This document shows positions 9,041 to 18,492 of a stretch of 64,000 nt of DNA, one piece after another (positions within the stretch are counted from its first letter, which is position 1; each line of letters begins with the position of its first letter). A model generated the notes under the pieces. The model was not told where the DNA came from, ran no database searches, and worked only from the letters and a program-made list of their open reading frames with translations. The DNA is taken from assembly GCF_947495315.1 (NCBI RefSeq), contig NZ_CANLYD010000017.1, forward strand, positions 62,001 through 126,000, in the 5' to 3' direction. The DNA is from an uncultured Aquimarina sp. (GTDB taxonomy: Bacteria; Bacteroidota; Bacteroidia; Flavobacteriales; Flavobacteriaceae). Both the position numbers and the translations under genes were made by a program.

Positions 9041-10252
9041 TCATCTCCTATTCCAAAAAGCATTTTTATAGTCTTCTTTTCTGGAGGCAGTTTCACGATT
9101 TTTTATGATAAGATGTGTTTTATCTATTTCTTTACTTCGATACCCAAGTAGATGAAAGAATTGCTTTGTAAAGAACCTAGCAACTTTTAAATTTACCATT
9201 AAAGCATCTTTTTTTTCGGATATCCAATGTATTCCAGGAAGTGCAGGTAAAATGTGATCAAACCTTATTTTTCGTAAAATTGCGGATAGATACAAAAAGA
9301 AATAGGGTGTCTTTTTTATAATGAAAAAACCATCATTACCTTTTCCTTGATACAGCGGCATAAATATCCTTCCTTTGCTTTTAGCTACAATGTTTTTACC
9401 ATTACTAATAGCTAGGTTTTGCCCTTTGTCAATTTTCTGAAAATTGATAAAACCATCTTTCATGCTAAACTCTTCACCTTCTTTAATTTTATAGAGGTAG
9501 AAGATTTCATAGGTTTTATGAGACTTTTTTAAGGTACTGCGCAGAAATTTATAATGTTCTTCAAAATTCACATCATTTTTAAGAACGTTTCCCGCGAAAA
9601 CCATGGTGAGATAAATAAAAGAAATATGGTTTTTTACCGAATTCGGATCATCATGCTGACCCGCTTCAAATCCAAAAGAAACATATCCACGTTCATTGAT
9701 ATAGCTTAATAGTGGACCATCTAAGTATTCTTCAATACCCAAAATCATGGGTATAGGATATTGCATAGTAAACTTCCTGTTTAGCATACTATCATTAACC
9801 GTTAGGAATGGTATTGTTTTACTAGAAGTAGTGTGCAGATCAAAAAAATAGAAAGGTCCTTTTTCTTTATCAAGAATTTTTTTTAAAGTGTTATAAATAT
9901 CTAATTGCTGGATACTATCTTTATTATCATGATGAGGTTTATTTGTATATAAATCTTTTAGAGTATCGTTAGTCCACAATCGATTTAGATCTTTTTTTTG
10001 GTACCGGACACCGTTTTCTAAAGCCCATAAGTTCCCACTGATTCCATACATATTTCCCGACATTGGCGTTTCTGAATTTTCTAAATTTTCAAAAACCTTT
10101 TTTAGAGCAAATACTCCTGCTGGCTCATTACCGTGAATACCTCCAAAAAAAATTAGTGTTGGACCAGGTTGATTACCTTTATAGTGACCAATGAGGCGCT
10201 CAATATCAATAGATTGATCTAATGCCTTACTATATATTTTGACCATTATCAA
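9041..10252 (-). CDS. succinylglutamate desuccinylase/aspartoacylase family zinc deacylase
   Basis: The protein is 403 residues. The zinc carboxypeptidase-like fold is marked by GGIHGNEPAG (zinc ligands His40 and Glu43), the substrate-binding DLNRLW motif, FDLHTTSS (third zinc ligand His) and the catalytic-Glu region GFEAGQHDD. Family members remove acyl groups from N-acyl amino acids. The C-terminal 150 residues extend beyond the catalytic core. The first 23 bases overlap the end of the upstream GCS2-CBS gene, so the pair is translationally coupled. This implies a joint role in handling a gamma-glutamyl or N-acyl amino-acid compound; the substrate is unknown. Confidence 0.85.
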   Translation of the reverse strand: MIMVKIYSKALDQSIDIERLIGHYKGNQPGPTLIFFGGIHGNEPAGVFALKKVFENLENSETPMSGNMYGISGNLWALENGVRYQKKDLNRLWTNDTLKDLYTNKPHHDNKDSIQQLDIYNTLKKILDKEKGPFYFFDLHTTSSKTIPFLTVNDSMLNRKFTMQYPIPMILGIEEYLDGPLLSYINERGYVSFGFEAGQHDDPNSVKNHISFIYLTMVFAGNVLKNDVNFEEHYKFLRSTLKKSHKTYEIFYLYKIKEGEEFSMKDGFINFQKIDKGQNLAISNGKNIVAKSKGRIFMPLYQGKGNDGFFIIKKTPYFFLYLSAILRKIRFDHILPALPGIHWISEKKDALMVNLKVARFFTKQFFHLLGYRSKEIDKTHLIIKNRETASRKEDYKNAFWNRR

Positions 10253-12110
10253 ATTTGATTACATCTTTAATTGTTATAATACCTACCAAATCGTTTTCTT
10301 GCACAATAGGAACACATCCTATTTCATTTGTTTTCATAATTCTTATAGCTTCTACGATCGTAGTTTTTGGAGGTATGGTAATTACTTCCTTCGTCATAAT
10401 ATCTGCTACAATTTGATCTTTATTATCCTGAGTATACTTCTGGTGATTTTTAACATGTGTCCAGGTAAGTAGGCCGCATAATTTTCCGGCATTGTCTTCT
10501 ACCGGAACGTGATGAATATCTTTCCATTTCATTATACTGGTTGCAAGACTGGCGATATCGTTTTGATTTACGGTAAACAAGCGGGTAGACATGATATGTC
10601 CTACGAGATGAGGTGAAGTATTACATACTTCAGATTTGTTTTCTATTCCTTGCCATTGATGCACGGGAGAATCACTTTGTTGATTTTGATACATTACTTT
10701 CGTTAATATTCTTAATGCCTCATCTTGTTTATAGTTTTTACAGAGTTTGCGATAATTTTTAATTTGCCATTCTGATCCAGAAATTCCTTTAGTTCTACTT
10801 TCAATAATCCCTAGTAGTTTTTCTATGTCCTGTTTATCAATCTTCATTTTTTCTAAACCTGAATATGCAATTGGTAATAATTCTTTTATTACTAAATCCT
10901 GTACTGAGATTTGTTTTCCCATCCAATGCAAAATGGAATCTTTTCCCATTCTGGCAGTTTTGATAAAGTTTGCTTTTGCATCTTTAAATTCCATATAATC
11001 GGATATTTGGTCAAACTTAGCAGGTCTGCCAACCATTAAACCCACCCAAAATGCAAAATTGGCCATCTCGTCTTTAACGGTTGGCCCTGAAGGTATATAA
11101 CGATTTTCGATTCTTATATGAGCTTTTCCATTTCCAACTCCATAACAAGGTCTATTCCATCTGTATATTGTACTGTTGTGTAAAGAAAGTGCAGGTAACT
11201 TTGGTATATTACCTTTGCGCAGTTCTTCCAAGGAATTCTTATCAATATCTTTGGCCAAAAGTATTTTGTGGTTTGCGATGTCATTTTTGTATACTTCTAC
11301 AATAGATCCAGAAGCCCAATTATCTCCGAACGAAACCCTAGCAGTTTGATCCTTTAAAGCATATGAAGAACTACGAGTATCGAGACTTTGACGAAATAAG
11401 GCTATCCTGGTTTCACTCCAGAGCTCTCGTCCAAGTAATAAGGGCGAATTGGTACAGATTCCAAGAACCGGAGCAGAAATTGCTTGTGCCCAATTATAAC
11501 TTGAGACAAAATCTTTAGGAGGAATTTGAAGATGTAATTGAAAACTAGTATTACATGCTTCAAAAAGTACAGAATCATGATCTGTAGTTAGTTCGTCAAC
11601 TCCTCTTAAATGCAACCTGAAATCAGCATCTCGTAATTCTCTTAGTTTTTTATTCAACTCCCAATACCTTGGACTAGGTGTCATATAATCAAAGCTTAAC
11701 TGGTTTTTACTAATCGTAGGTAAAATACCGGTCAATAATACTTTTGTATTTAATTTTTCAGCGTGTAATGATGCTTTTTTTAGTAATGTTGATAATTGAT
11801 TTTCAACCTGATCGAAACAATTATTTTTTAATTCTACAGGGTCAAGGTTTATTTCTAAATTATATTTTGCGAGTTCTGTTGTAAAGTGAAGATCATTGAT
11901 TGATTTTAAAACCTCTTCGGCGTTTATAGCTGGACGCCAAGAATCAGTAACAAGACAAAATTCTTGCTCTGAACCAATACGAACAATATCATCTTCGATT
12001 AAGTTTTGTTCGAGCATTAATTCTAAAGCTTTAATATCGTCAAGCAGATTTCTAATGAATGCTGCTCGTCTATCTCTATGATTTATTGTATCAATCGAAT
12101 GTTCACCCAT
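10230..12110 (-). CDS. glutamate-cysteine ligase-like (GCS2) protein with C-terminal CBS pair
   Basis: The protein is 626 residues. The N-terminal 480 or so residues look like the GCS2/YbdK carboxylate-amine ligase fold: RIGSEQEFCLV, NLEINLDP, STSFQLHLQI-like and RIENRYIPSGP segments are glutamine-synthetase-type ATP and metal sites. Residues about 500-626 hold two CBS motifs (IMKWKDIHHVPVEDNAGKLCGLLTW; IMKTNEIGCVPIVQENDLVGIITI). CBS pairs usually bind adenine nucleotides, so enzyme activity may be controlled by energy charge (inference). It is coupled to a deacylase gene. It is not a standard GshA, and its product is unknown. Confidence 0.85.
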   Translation of the reverse strand: MGEHSIDTINHRDRRAAFIRNLLDDIKALELMLEQNLIEDDIVRIGSEQEFCLVTDSWRPAINAEEVLKSINDLHFTTELAKYNLEINLDPVELKNNCFDQVENQLSTLLKKASLHAEKLNTKVLLTGILPTISKNQLSFDYMTPSPRYWELNKKLRELRDADFRLHLRGVDELTTDHDSVLFEACNTSFQLHLQIPPKDFVSSYNWAQAISAPVLGICTNSPLLLGRELWSETRIALFRQSLDTRSSSYALKDQTARVSFGDNWASGSIVEVYKNDIANHKILLAKDIDKNSLEELRKGNIPKLPALSLHNSTIYRWNRPCYGVGNGKAHIRIENRYIPSGPTVKDEMANFAFWVGLMVGRPAKFDQISDYMEFKDAKANFIKTARMGKDSILHWMGKQISVQDLVIKELLPIAYSGLEKMKIDKQDIEKLLGIIESRTKGISGSEWQIKNYRKLCKNYKQDEALRILTKVMYQNQQSDSPVHQWQGIENKSEVCNTSPHLVGHIMSTRLFTVNQNDIASLATSIMKWKDIHHVPVEDNAGKLCGLLTWTHVKNHQKYTQDNKDQIVADIMTKEVITIPPKTTIVEAIRIMKTNEIGCVPIVQENDLVGIITIKDVIKFDNGQNI

Positions 12111-12385
12111 TTTGTATGTTTACTAGCATTTGTATAAAAAATAGCTCCATTTATTCTCTTCGAAGTTGAATAAACTAAAACAGATAAAAAATGATTTATA
12201 TCAGTAAACTATTTTTGGCAACTATTATGATAACTCTGAATCTTATGATGAATTCGTAATTTTTTTTTAAAAAATCAAGGTATGATTATGAGTTGTGTAG
12301 TCTTTTTAACTTTTTTTTAATAATCCATCAACGCATTTACTCATCGTGTTCAATTACTTTTATCACTTAATCAAAAAACTAAACC

Positions 12386-15265
12386 ATGAAAAATCAGATA
12401 TCTAGGATGCTCCTTGTAGCAATGTCCTTTTTATTTTTTGTAGTCGTTTCTTGTAAGAAAGAAACAGAAGTACAAGGACAATCAGAAAGTGAAGAAGTTG
12501 GTAAGTTGTCTATCGATTTCGAAAAGTACGAATTAGAAAATGGCCTCCAGGTTGTTTTACACCAGGATAAGTCAGACCCTATTGTTTCTGTAGCGATTCA
12601 GTATGGGGTAGGATCTAATCGCGAAAAAACAGGAAGAACTGGATTTGCTCATTTGTTTGAACATATGTTATTCCAGGAATCAGAGAATGTACCTCAGGAT
12701 CAGTTCTTCAAAAAAATTCAAGATGTTGGAGGAACGCTTAATGGAGGAACCTGGCAGGATGGAACTATATATTATGAAGTAGTGCCTAAAAATGCTATGG
12801 AGACAGTAATGTGGTTAGAATCTGATAGAATGGGATTCTTAATCAATACGGTTACAGAAAGTGCATTTAAGAATCAACAAGAAGTTGTTCAGAATGAAAA
12901 AAGACAGCGTGTAGACAATAACCCTTATGGACATACAAGTTGGGTTATTGATAAAAATATTTTCCCGGAAGGACATCCATATAATTGGCAGGTAATTGGC
13001 GAATTAGTAGATCTTCAGAATGCAACAGTAGAAGATGTAAAGGAGTTTTATGATAAGTATTATGGTCCAAACAATGCAACTTTAGTACTAGCAGGAGATT
13101 TTGAAACTGCAGATGCTAAAGCAATGATCGAAAAATATTTTGGTGAGATTAAAAAAAGGCAAACTGTAGAAAAGCTTAAAGTTCAGAATGTAACCTTATC
13201 AGAAACGAAGAGGTTTATGCACGAGGATAATTTTGCTACAACTGCACAGCTTAATATGGTTTGGCCTACTGTAGAGCAATATACTAAAGATGCATATGCA
13301 TTGGATTTTTTAGGAGAGTTATTGGCCGAAGGAAAAAAAGCACCCTTATATAAAGTATTAGTAAAAGAAAAAGAATTAACATCCGATACAAATGCGTGGA
13401 ACCGTTCAATGGAGATTGCAGGAAAATTTAGAGTTAATATAACTGCTAATGATGGTAAAAGCCTTGCAGATATAGAAGCTGGAGTTTTTGAAGCATTTAA
13501 GAAATTCGAAGAAGAAGGAATCACTGATACAGATATTGAGCGCATCAAAGCAGGTTTGGAAACACAATTCTATAATGGAATCAGTAGTGTGTTAGGAAAA
13601 TCGTTTCAATTAGCTCAGTATAACGTATTTGCTGGAGATCCTGGATTTATTACAGAGGATATAGAAAACATCAAAGCGGTTACTAAAGAAGATGTAATTA
13701 GAGTTTATAATACATACATCAAGGATAGGCCTTATGTAATTACTAGTTTTGTACCTAAAGGAAAGACCGATTTAGCAGCAAATGATTCTGTGAAAGCAGC
13801 TGTGGTAGAGGAAGAAATTAAGGAAAATGTAGAAACTGCTGTGGCTGAAACTAAAGAAGAAATAGAGAAAACACCTTCTGCCTTTGACCGATCTGTAGCG
13901 CCAAAAGAAGGAGAATCGCCTAAATTAAATATACCTACTTCTTGGAATACTACACTAGCTAATGGAATGAAAATTTACGGTATTGAGCAAAATGAACTTC
14001 CGTTGGCTAATTTCAGTTTGGTAATCTCAGGCGGACACTTACTAGACTCTTTTGATAAAGTAGGTGTTGCTAACCTTATGACGGATATCTTAATGGAAGG
14101 TACAGCTACTAAAACTCCAGAGCAATTAGAAGAAGAAATAGAATTATTAGGCGCTTCTATTAATATGTATACGACAAGAGAAGCTATTGTGATTAGTGGA
14201 AACACGCTAGTTCGTAACTTGGAGAAGACTATGGATTTGGTAGAAGAAATTCTTTTAGAGCCAAGATGGGATGAAGAGGAGTTTAGTAGAATTAAGACAA
14301 AAACGATTAATGATATTAAAAGATCTGCCGCTAATCCTAATGTTGTAGCTAGAAATGTATATAATAAAGTACTTTATGGCGACAAGCATATGTTTGCATA
14401 TCCTACAATCGGAACCGTTGCATCTGTAGAATCGATTACTATTGATGATTTAAAACAATTTTATACGAATAATTTCTCTCCTTCTGTGAGTAAATTTCAG
14501 ATTGTAGGAGATTTAAATCAAGATAAGGCACTTGCTGCCCTTAAAAATTTAGAAAGTAAATGGGCAAGTAAAGAAGTGACTATTCCAGAATATGAAATTG
14601 TAAATAACAGAGATAAATCTTCTTTATATTTTGTAGATATTCCTAATGCAAAACAATCTGTTATCAATATTGGTTATCTTTCTATGGCTCGTACAGATGA
14701 GGATTATTTCCCGGCTACGGTAATGAATTACAAGTTAGGTGGATCTTTCTCCGGAAATGTAAATCTAATCCTTAGAGAAGAAAAGGGATATACTTATGGT
14801 GCTAGATCAGGATTTAATGGTAGTAAAATTCCTGGTACTTTTACAGCTTCTTCCAGCGTGCGTACGAATACCACTTTTGAGTCTGTGAAAATATTTAAAG
14901 ATGAGATCGAAAAATATAAAAGTGGAATTTCTGAAGAAGACTTAGAATTCACTAAAAATGCTTTGATCAAATCAAATGCACGTAAATTTGAAACTCAAGG
15001 GGCATTATTAGGAATATTACAGGAAATGGGACGATACGATCTTGCTCCTGATTATATAGCTAAAGAAGAGGCAATTATTGAAGGAATGACCCTTGAACAA
15101 CATAAAGCATTAGCAAACAAATATCTTGATGAGTCCAAAATGGCTTATTTAGTTATTGGCGATGCTGCCACTCAATTTGAGCAATTTAAGAATGCTGGTT
15201 TTGATGAGGTATTAATGTTAGATAAAGATGCTAAAGAAGTGAAGTTGTCCGATGTAAAGATGTAA
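12386..15265 (+). CDS. M16 family zinc metallopeptidase lipoprotein (two fused peptidase units)
   Basis: The protein is 959 residues. The lipoprotein signal ends FFVVVSC with Cys23. The first M16 unit carries the inverted zinc motif HLFEH (residues 89-93) with the downstream acidic ligand in QQEVVQNEKR (Glu166/Glu171). The second M16 unit (from about residue 515, WNTTLANGMKIYGIEQ) lacks HxxEH but keeps the C-terminal REEKGYTYGARSGF block, so it is the inactive half of the clamshell. An acidic Lys/Glu linker joins them. It is probably a periplasmic peptide-degrading enzyme. It is monocistronic: a strong terminator follows. Confidence 0.93.
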   Translation: MKNQISRMLLVAMSFLFFVVVSCKKETEVQGQSESEEVGKLSIDFEKYELENGLQVVLHQDKSDPIVSVAIQYGVGSNREKTGRTGFAHLFEHMLFQESENVPQDQFFKKIQDVGGTLNGGTWQDGTIYYEVVPKNAMETVMWLESDRMGFLINTVTESAFKNQQEVVQNEKRQRVDNNPYGHTSWVIDKNIFPEGHPYNWQVIGELVDLQNATVEDVKEFYDKYYGPNNATLVLAGDFETADAKAMIEKYFGEIKKRQTVEKLKVQNVTLSETKRFMHEDNFATTAQLNMVWPTVEQYTKDAYALDFLGELLAEGKKAPLYKVLVKEKELTSDTNAWNRSMEIAGKFRVNITANDGKSLADIEAGVFEAFKKFEEEGITDTDIERIKAGLETQFYNGISSVLGKSFQLAQYNVFAGDPGFITEDIENIKAVTKEDVIRVYNTYIKDRPYVITSFVPKGKTDLAANDSVKAAVVEEEIKENVETAVAETKEEIEKTPSAFDRSVAPKEGESPKLNIPTSWNTTLANGMKIYGIEQNELPLANFSLVISGGHLLDSFDKVGVANLMTDILMEGTATKTPEQLEEEIELLGASINMYTTREAIVISGNTLVRNLEKTMDLVEEILLEPRWDEEEFSRIKTKTINDIKRSAANPNVVARNVYNKVLYGDKHMFAYPTIGTVASVESITIDDLKQFYTNNFSPSVSKFQIVGDLNQDKALAALKNLESKWASKEVTIPEYEIVNNRDKSSLYFVDIPNAKQSVINIGYLSMARTDEDYFPATVMNYKLGGSFSGNVNLILREEKGYTYGARSGFNGSKIPGTFTASSSVRTNTTFESVKIFKDEIEKYKSGISEEDLEFTKNALIKSNARKFETQGALLGILQEMGRYDLAPDYIAKEEAIIEGMTLEQHKALANKYLDESKMAYLVIGDAATQFEQFKNAGFDEVLMLDKDAKEVKLSDVKM

Positions 15266-15291
15266 GCATTACATCGTTCTGATATTTAAAT

Positions 15292-15327
15292 AAAATAAGG
15301 GAGAAATTTAAATTTCTCCCTTATTTT
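15292..15327. terminator. bidirectional intrinsic terminator
   Basis: A perfect 36-base palindrome (arms start AAAATAAGGGAGAAATTT and mirror exactly) with A-run and T-run flanks. It lies between the convergent M16 peptidase gene and the minus-strand gene ending at 15332, so it can terminate both. Confidence 0.85.
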
Positions 15328-15331
15328 ATTT

Positions 15332-15682
15332 TTAGATACTATTATGTTTTATTTTTATTTTTTGCACCAGTTTACAAACATATTTTTTGAATTCCATGTT
15401 TCGAATCCCATAACCATCTAGGCCAATTAACTCTACGTTTTTTGAATCTCCCGACGTTAACTGAATATAAAACAAGGAATACCCATCTCGCTTAAACCAA
15501 ATCTCGTTTTCTTTCTGTAGAATTTCATATGAGCTGCACTCTTTAGAAAAAGGAGATTCTTTAATTAGTGAATAGTTTTCATAATTGATACATTCATAAT
15601 GTCGTTCAATTTTCGCCCAGTAAGATTGATAGTATACTACTATAATAGAGATGAGTATGATCAATAAAATAATTGCTATCAT
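15332..15682 (-). CDS. small membrane-anchored protein of unknown function
   Basis: The protein is 116 residues. Residues 1-18 form a very hydrophobic N-terminal anchor (MIAIILLIILISIIVVYY). The rest is a small soluble domain with three Cys (CINYENYSL, KECSSYE, YVCKLVQK) and aromatic strands (WFKRDGYSLFYIQL). I recognise no family. It lies 24 bases after the MORN-repeat gene on the same strand and may be its partner. Coding status is supported by length, the clear anchor and the terminator immediately after the stop. Confidence 0.55.
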   Translation of the reverse strand: MIAIILLIILISIIVVYYQSYWAKIERHYECINYENYSLIKESPFSKECSSYEILQKENEIWFKRDGYSLFYIQLTSGDSKNVELIGLDGYGIRNMEFKKYVCKLVQKIKIKHNSI

Positions 15683-15706
15683 GATTTTGTGAAGTTTATG
15701 GATGAC

Positions 15707-16276
15707 CTAGTAATTACCTATAGATTGACTCACAGAAAAGAAGTTTAGATCCATTGGTTGGTGATCTAAAATTAATTCACTTTTTTCTATATCATTTTCA
15801 AACGTTACAATTTTTTCTAACGCTCCTAATTGATTATATACTTTCCATGGACCTTGTCGTTTACCTTTCACAAATGCGCCTTCAATTTTTATCTTTCCAT
15901 CAGAATAAAAAGCTTTCCAAGTACCGTGTTCTTTGCCATTGTTATAGTTTTCAATAAAGATTAAGGCTCCATTTTTATTATAGATTTTCCACTGCCCCTG
16001 AGTTTTATCATTTTTAAACACCCCTTCCTTTTTTAATTTTCCGTTAGTGTAAAAGTATTTCCAGGATCCATTTAGTTTGCTACCCGTTGTTTCCCTTATT
16101 TCTTTAATTGAACCATTATTATAATAAAATGTATTCTGTATGTTTTTCTGTTTACCGGTATTTGAATAAGTGCTATCAGTAATTTTATTAGTTAGAAGTG
16201 CCAATTCCTGAGCGTTAGCGTTTGTAAAGAAAAATAGATTTAAAAATGACAGTAGTGTAAAGAGTATCTTTTTCAT
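15707..16276 (-). CDS. MORN-repeat protein (YwqK-like family)
   Basis: The protein is 189 residues with a cleavable signal peptide (about residues 1-22, ending NANAQ). It has four or five MORN-type repeats of the YwqK style, for example GSWKYFYTNGKLKKEGVF, GQWKIYNKNGALIFIENY, GTWKAFYSDGKIKIEGAF and GPWKVYNQLGALEKIV. The family is often labelled an antitoxin of a toxin-antitoxin system, but here it has a signal peptide and no toxin partner, so a periplasmic or surface role is more likely. The 3' neighbour is a small membrane protein. Confidence 0.8.
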   Translation of the reverse strand: MKKILFTLLSFLNLFFFTNANAQELALLTNKITDSTYSNTGKQKNIQNTFYYNNGSIKEIRETTGSKLNGSWKYFYTNGKLKKEGVFKNDKTQGQWKIYNKNGALIFIENYNNGKEHGTWKAFYSDGKIKIEGAFVKGKRQGPWKVYNQLGALEKIVTFENDIEKSELILDHQPMDLNFFSVSQSIGNY

Positions 16277-16736
16277 AATAAAAGTGCTTTTGGTTTTAAT
16301 CCTTACAAAGATTTAGAATAAAACAGATTTTTATTACACCTCATATAGTGAAAATGTGTTCACTGTTTTCAGGGAATGAAACTATTGAGACTTCTAATTC
16401 ATGTTATTTATACCTCCTAATTAATCAAGGTACAATAAAACAGTAATTTCTTAGGGGTATTTAACCCTTTACCCAAAAGTTATTTTCCTGTATAGATTCC
16501 GTGTTTTAGCTATACCAAATTATGTATCTAAGACATAACTTTATATCATCCTAATCTAAGATATAATTTCCCTTTAAATAGATTAAAAAAATCACTCCCC
16601 ATTATAATTTTAGATTCCTTTTAAATAGGAATAATTATTAGATGTAAACAATTTTTAGTAGGCATATGACTAATCCCGTGGTATTTAGGTAATATATATT
16701 ATGTGGGGATTTGCATGAAATTTTAAACATTGAATT
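16277..16736. other. 460-base intergenic region upstream of the injection-system operon
   Basis: No credible gene is seen here. The region must hold the promoter of the MORN gene (leftward) and of the long eCIS operon (rightward). It contains TTAGGGGTATTT at 16451-16462, which recurs in inverted orientation upstream of the peptidoglycan-hydrolase gene. AT-rich tracts follow up to the start codon. No promoter with good -33/-7 boxes could be fixed. Confidence 0.5.
16451..16462. promoter_or_regulatory. 12-base motif upstream of the eCIS operon
   Basis: TTAGGGGTATTT lies about 275 bases before the first eCIS start codon and is followed at once by AACCC and ACCC runs. An exact inverted copy lies upstream of the peptidoglycan-hydrolase gene at 48642-48653. 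It is a candidate operator and nothing more. Confidence 0.3.
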
Positions 16737-17345
16737 ATGATTCATTCATCTCTTAGATTTTTAACTAGAACCATCAATGATTATTTAATTATGAGAAATG
16801 GTCTTGATGAAAATAAAATCTTCCTTACACATGTTTCGGATGAATCTGGTGTTGCAATTCCGGATAAATCACTTGGGTTGTCTTTAGTTAATATTGAAGA
16901 AGAAAAGATATTCAAAGAACAAAATACAGCATTCATTAATGCAAATGGTTCGGTAGAATATAGGAATCCAGAACTAAAATTGAACTTATATATTTTGATT
17001 TCTGCAAACTATCAGAATAAGGATATAGATGACCCATCTGATGATTATTACGAGGGGTTAAAACAATTATCTTATGTCATTTCATTCTTTCAATCCAAGA
17101 ATGTATTTACCAATGATAATACTCCTTCTATGGCTAGTGAGAATCCAAATATTAAAAAACTCATATTAGAACTTTATTCTTATTCATTTGAACAAATGTA
17201 TAATTTCTGGAGTGTGTTAGGCACGAAATATCTTCCGTCAGTTTTATATAAAGTAAGATTGTTAAGAGTACAGGAAGAAGAACTAATTAGTGATGCTTTA
17301 CCAATAGAAGAAATTGATTTATTATCAAAAACTAAAGAGTTGTGA
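16737..17345 (+). CDS. eCIS cap/terminator protein, DUF4255 (Afp16/Pvc16-like)
   Basis: The protein is 202 residues and fits the DUF4255 pattern: N-terminal helix HSSLRFLTRTINDYL, a VSLVNIEEEK-like strand, NPELKLNLYILISANY, then YEGLKQLSYVISFFQSKNVFT and a C-terminal LPSVLYKVRLLRVQE. In Afp/PVC particles the related protein caps the tube-sheath end and sets the particle length. It is the first gene of the operon, as in several Bacteroidota eCIS loci. Its stop overlaps the GTG start of the next gene (GTGA). Assignment is by family pattern and gene order. Confidence 0.85.
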   Translation: MIHSSLRFLTRTINDYLIMRNGLDENKIFLTHVSDESGVAIPDKSLGLSLVNIEEEKIFKEQNTAFINANGSVEYRNPELKLNLYILISANYQNKDIDDPSDDYYEGLKQLSYVISFFQSKNVFTNDNTPSMASENPNIKKLILELYSYSFEQMYNFWSVLGTKYLPSVLYKVRLLRVQEEELISDALPIEEIDLLSKTKEL

Positions 17346-18478
17346 ATATTAAATATAACAGATTGTTTAACCTTTCAATAACCCATGAGTATTATAAAAG
17401 TGGTATAAATGAGGATATAAAATTGAAGCCAGATTCTAAAACAAAAGAACTCTTGGCTAATGGGAAATTATTATTCAAAACACTTGGCAACAGTTTCATT
17501 GTATTATATAAAACAATGAGTGATCATATTTCTCCTTTTATAGATTTAGGAAAGGATGTTAATTTTAGATTCTATATAATCGTCGATAGAAGTGATGAGT
17601 TTTTAAATATTACAAAATTAGAGACTGGTAAAAAGTACGAAGCAGGGAACAAACTTTATTTTTCAAATGATCCTGTAATGGCTTCATCGGATAAAGATGC
17701 TCCAGAAATAATAAATCATACGCTTGTTGATAAAGCATTTGGAAAGTTATTTACGTATTCTTTTTCTCTATCTACAAATCATATAAAAACAAAATTAGAA
17801 GTTGAAGATAATCAAGGTCAATTAGTTTCTATAGGAAAAGATACTGATGGTAATGACTTGCCAACAACAATAGAGCTTACCAGAGATAATTTAAAAGTAT
17901 TTAGTCAACAAATCGATCTAAGAAATAAACCGTCTGGAATTTATAAGATTGTTATAAAAAATATGGCTGGTGATATTCCTCCATTGAGAGAAGAGACCGT
18001 ATTGATTGATAATGAAGCTTTCAATCAGAGTATACTCGGAATTTTAGATATTAAGTATGATACAGCTTTTAATCATATTTATGGAGATACTGAATTTTAC
18101 AAACTGCAATTCGATAGGAAAAGTACTTTTTGGAAATATTTTATAATCAATAAATCCAATAATATTGATCTTTCAATTCCAGCTACCAGTCTAAGCATTG
18201 AAGACTCCATATCAGGTGGAGGAGCGGCATATTCTAATGTTAATTTCATTAGAGAAGGTGATGAACCTCATGCGACAACCAAGATAAAGGGATATGATAC
18301 TGTAATTTTTAAATCAGATGATACCATTCCGATTTTTGAAGACCCTAAACTTAATGTAGAGTTACGATTAACACCAGACGATAAAGTATTAGTAGAACAC
18401 CTTCCTAACCCTCCTTTCAATACAGTAGAAAAAGAAAATGGAGGCGATATAGAGAAAGAAATATTTGTATTCATATAA
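17342..18478 (+). CDS. eCIS-associated protein of unknown role, possible second cap component
   Basis: The protein is 378 residues with a GTG start overlapping the upstream stop by 4 bases, so it is translationally coupled to the DUF4255 gene. It has no signal peptide or membrane segment. The sequence is beta-rich (NRLFNLSITHEYYKSG, VNFRFYIIVDRSDEFL, GIYKIVIKNMAGDIP), and the C-terminus has LNVELRLTPDDKVLVEHLPNPP. I do not recognise a family. Its place between the cap and sheath genes suggests a structural part of the particle end, perhaps a second cap adaptor as described for AlgoCIS. That is inference only. Confidence 0.7.
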   Translation: MNIKYNRLFNLSITHEYYKSGINEDIKLKPDSKTKELLANGKLLFKTLGNSFIVLYKTMSDHISPFIDLGKDVNFRFYIIVDRSDEFLNITKLETGKKYEAGNKLYFSNDPVMASSDKDAPEIINHTLVDKAFGKLFTYSFSLSTNHIKTKLEVEDNQGQLVSIGKDTDGNDLPTTIELTRDNLKVFSQQIDLRNKPSGIYKIVIKNMAGDIPPLREETVLIDNEAFNQSILGILDIKYDTAFNHIYGDTEFYKLQFDRKSTFWKYFIINKSNNIDLSIPATSLSIEDSISGGGAAYSNVNFIREGDEPHATTKIKGYDTVIFKSDDTIPIFEDPKLNVELRLTPDDKVLVEHLPNPPFNTVEKENGGDIEKEIFVFI

Positions 18479-18492
18479 AGAGAAAAAAGATC

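Noticed and set aside
15707..16276. Antitoxin of a toxin-antitoxin pair
   Set aside because: The MORN/YwqK label comes from database naming. The protein has a signal peptide and the neighbouring 116-aa membrane protein has no toxin features.
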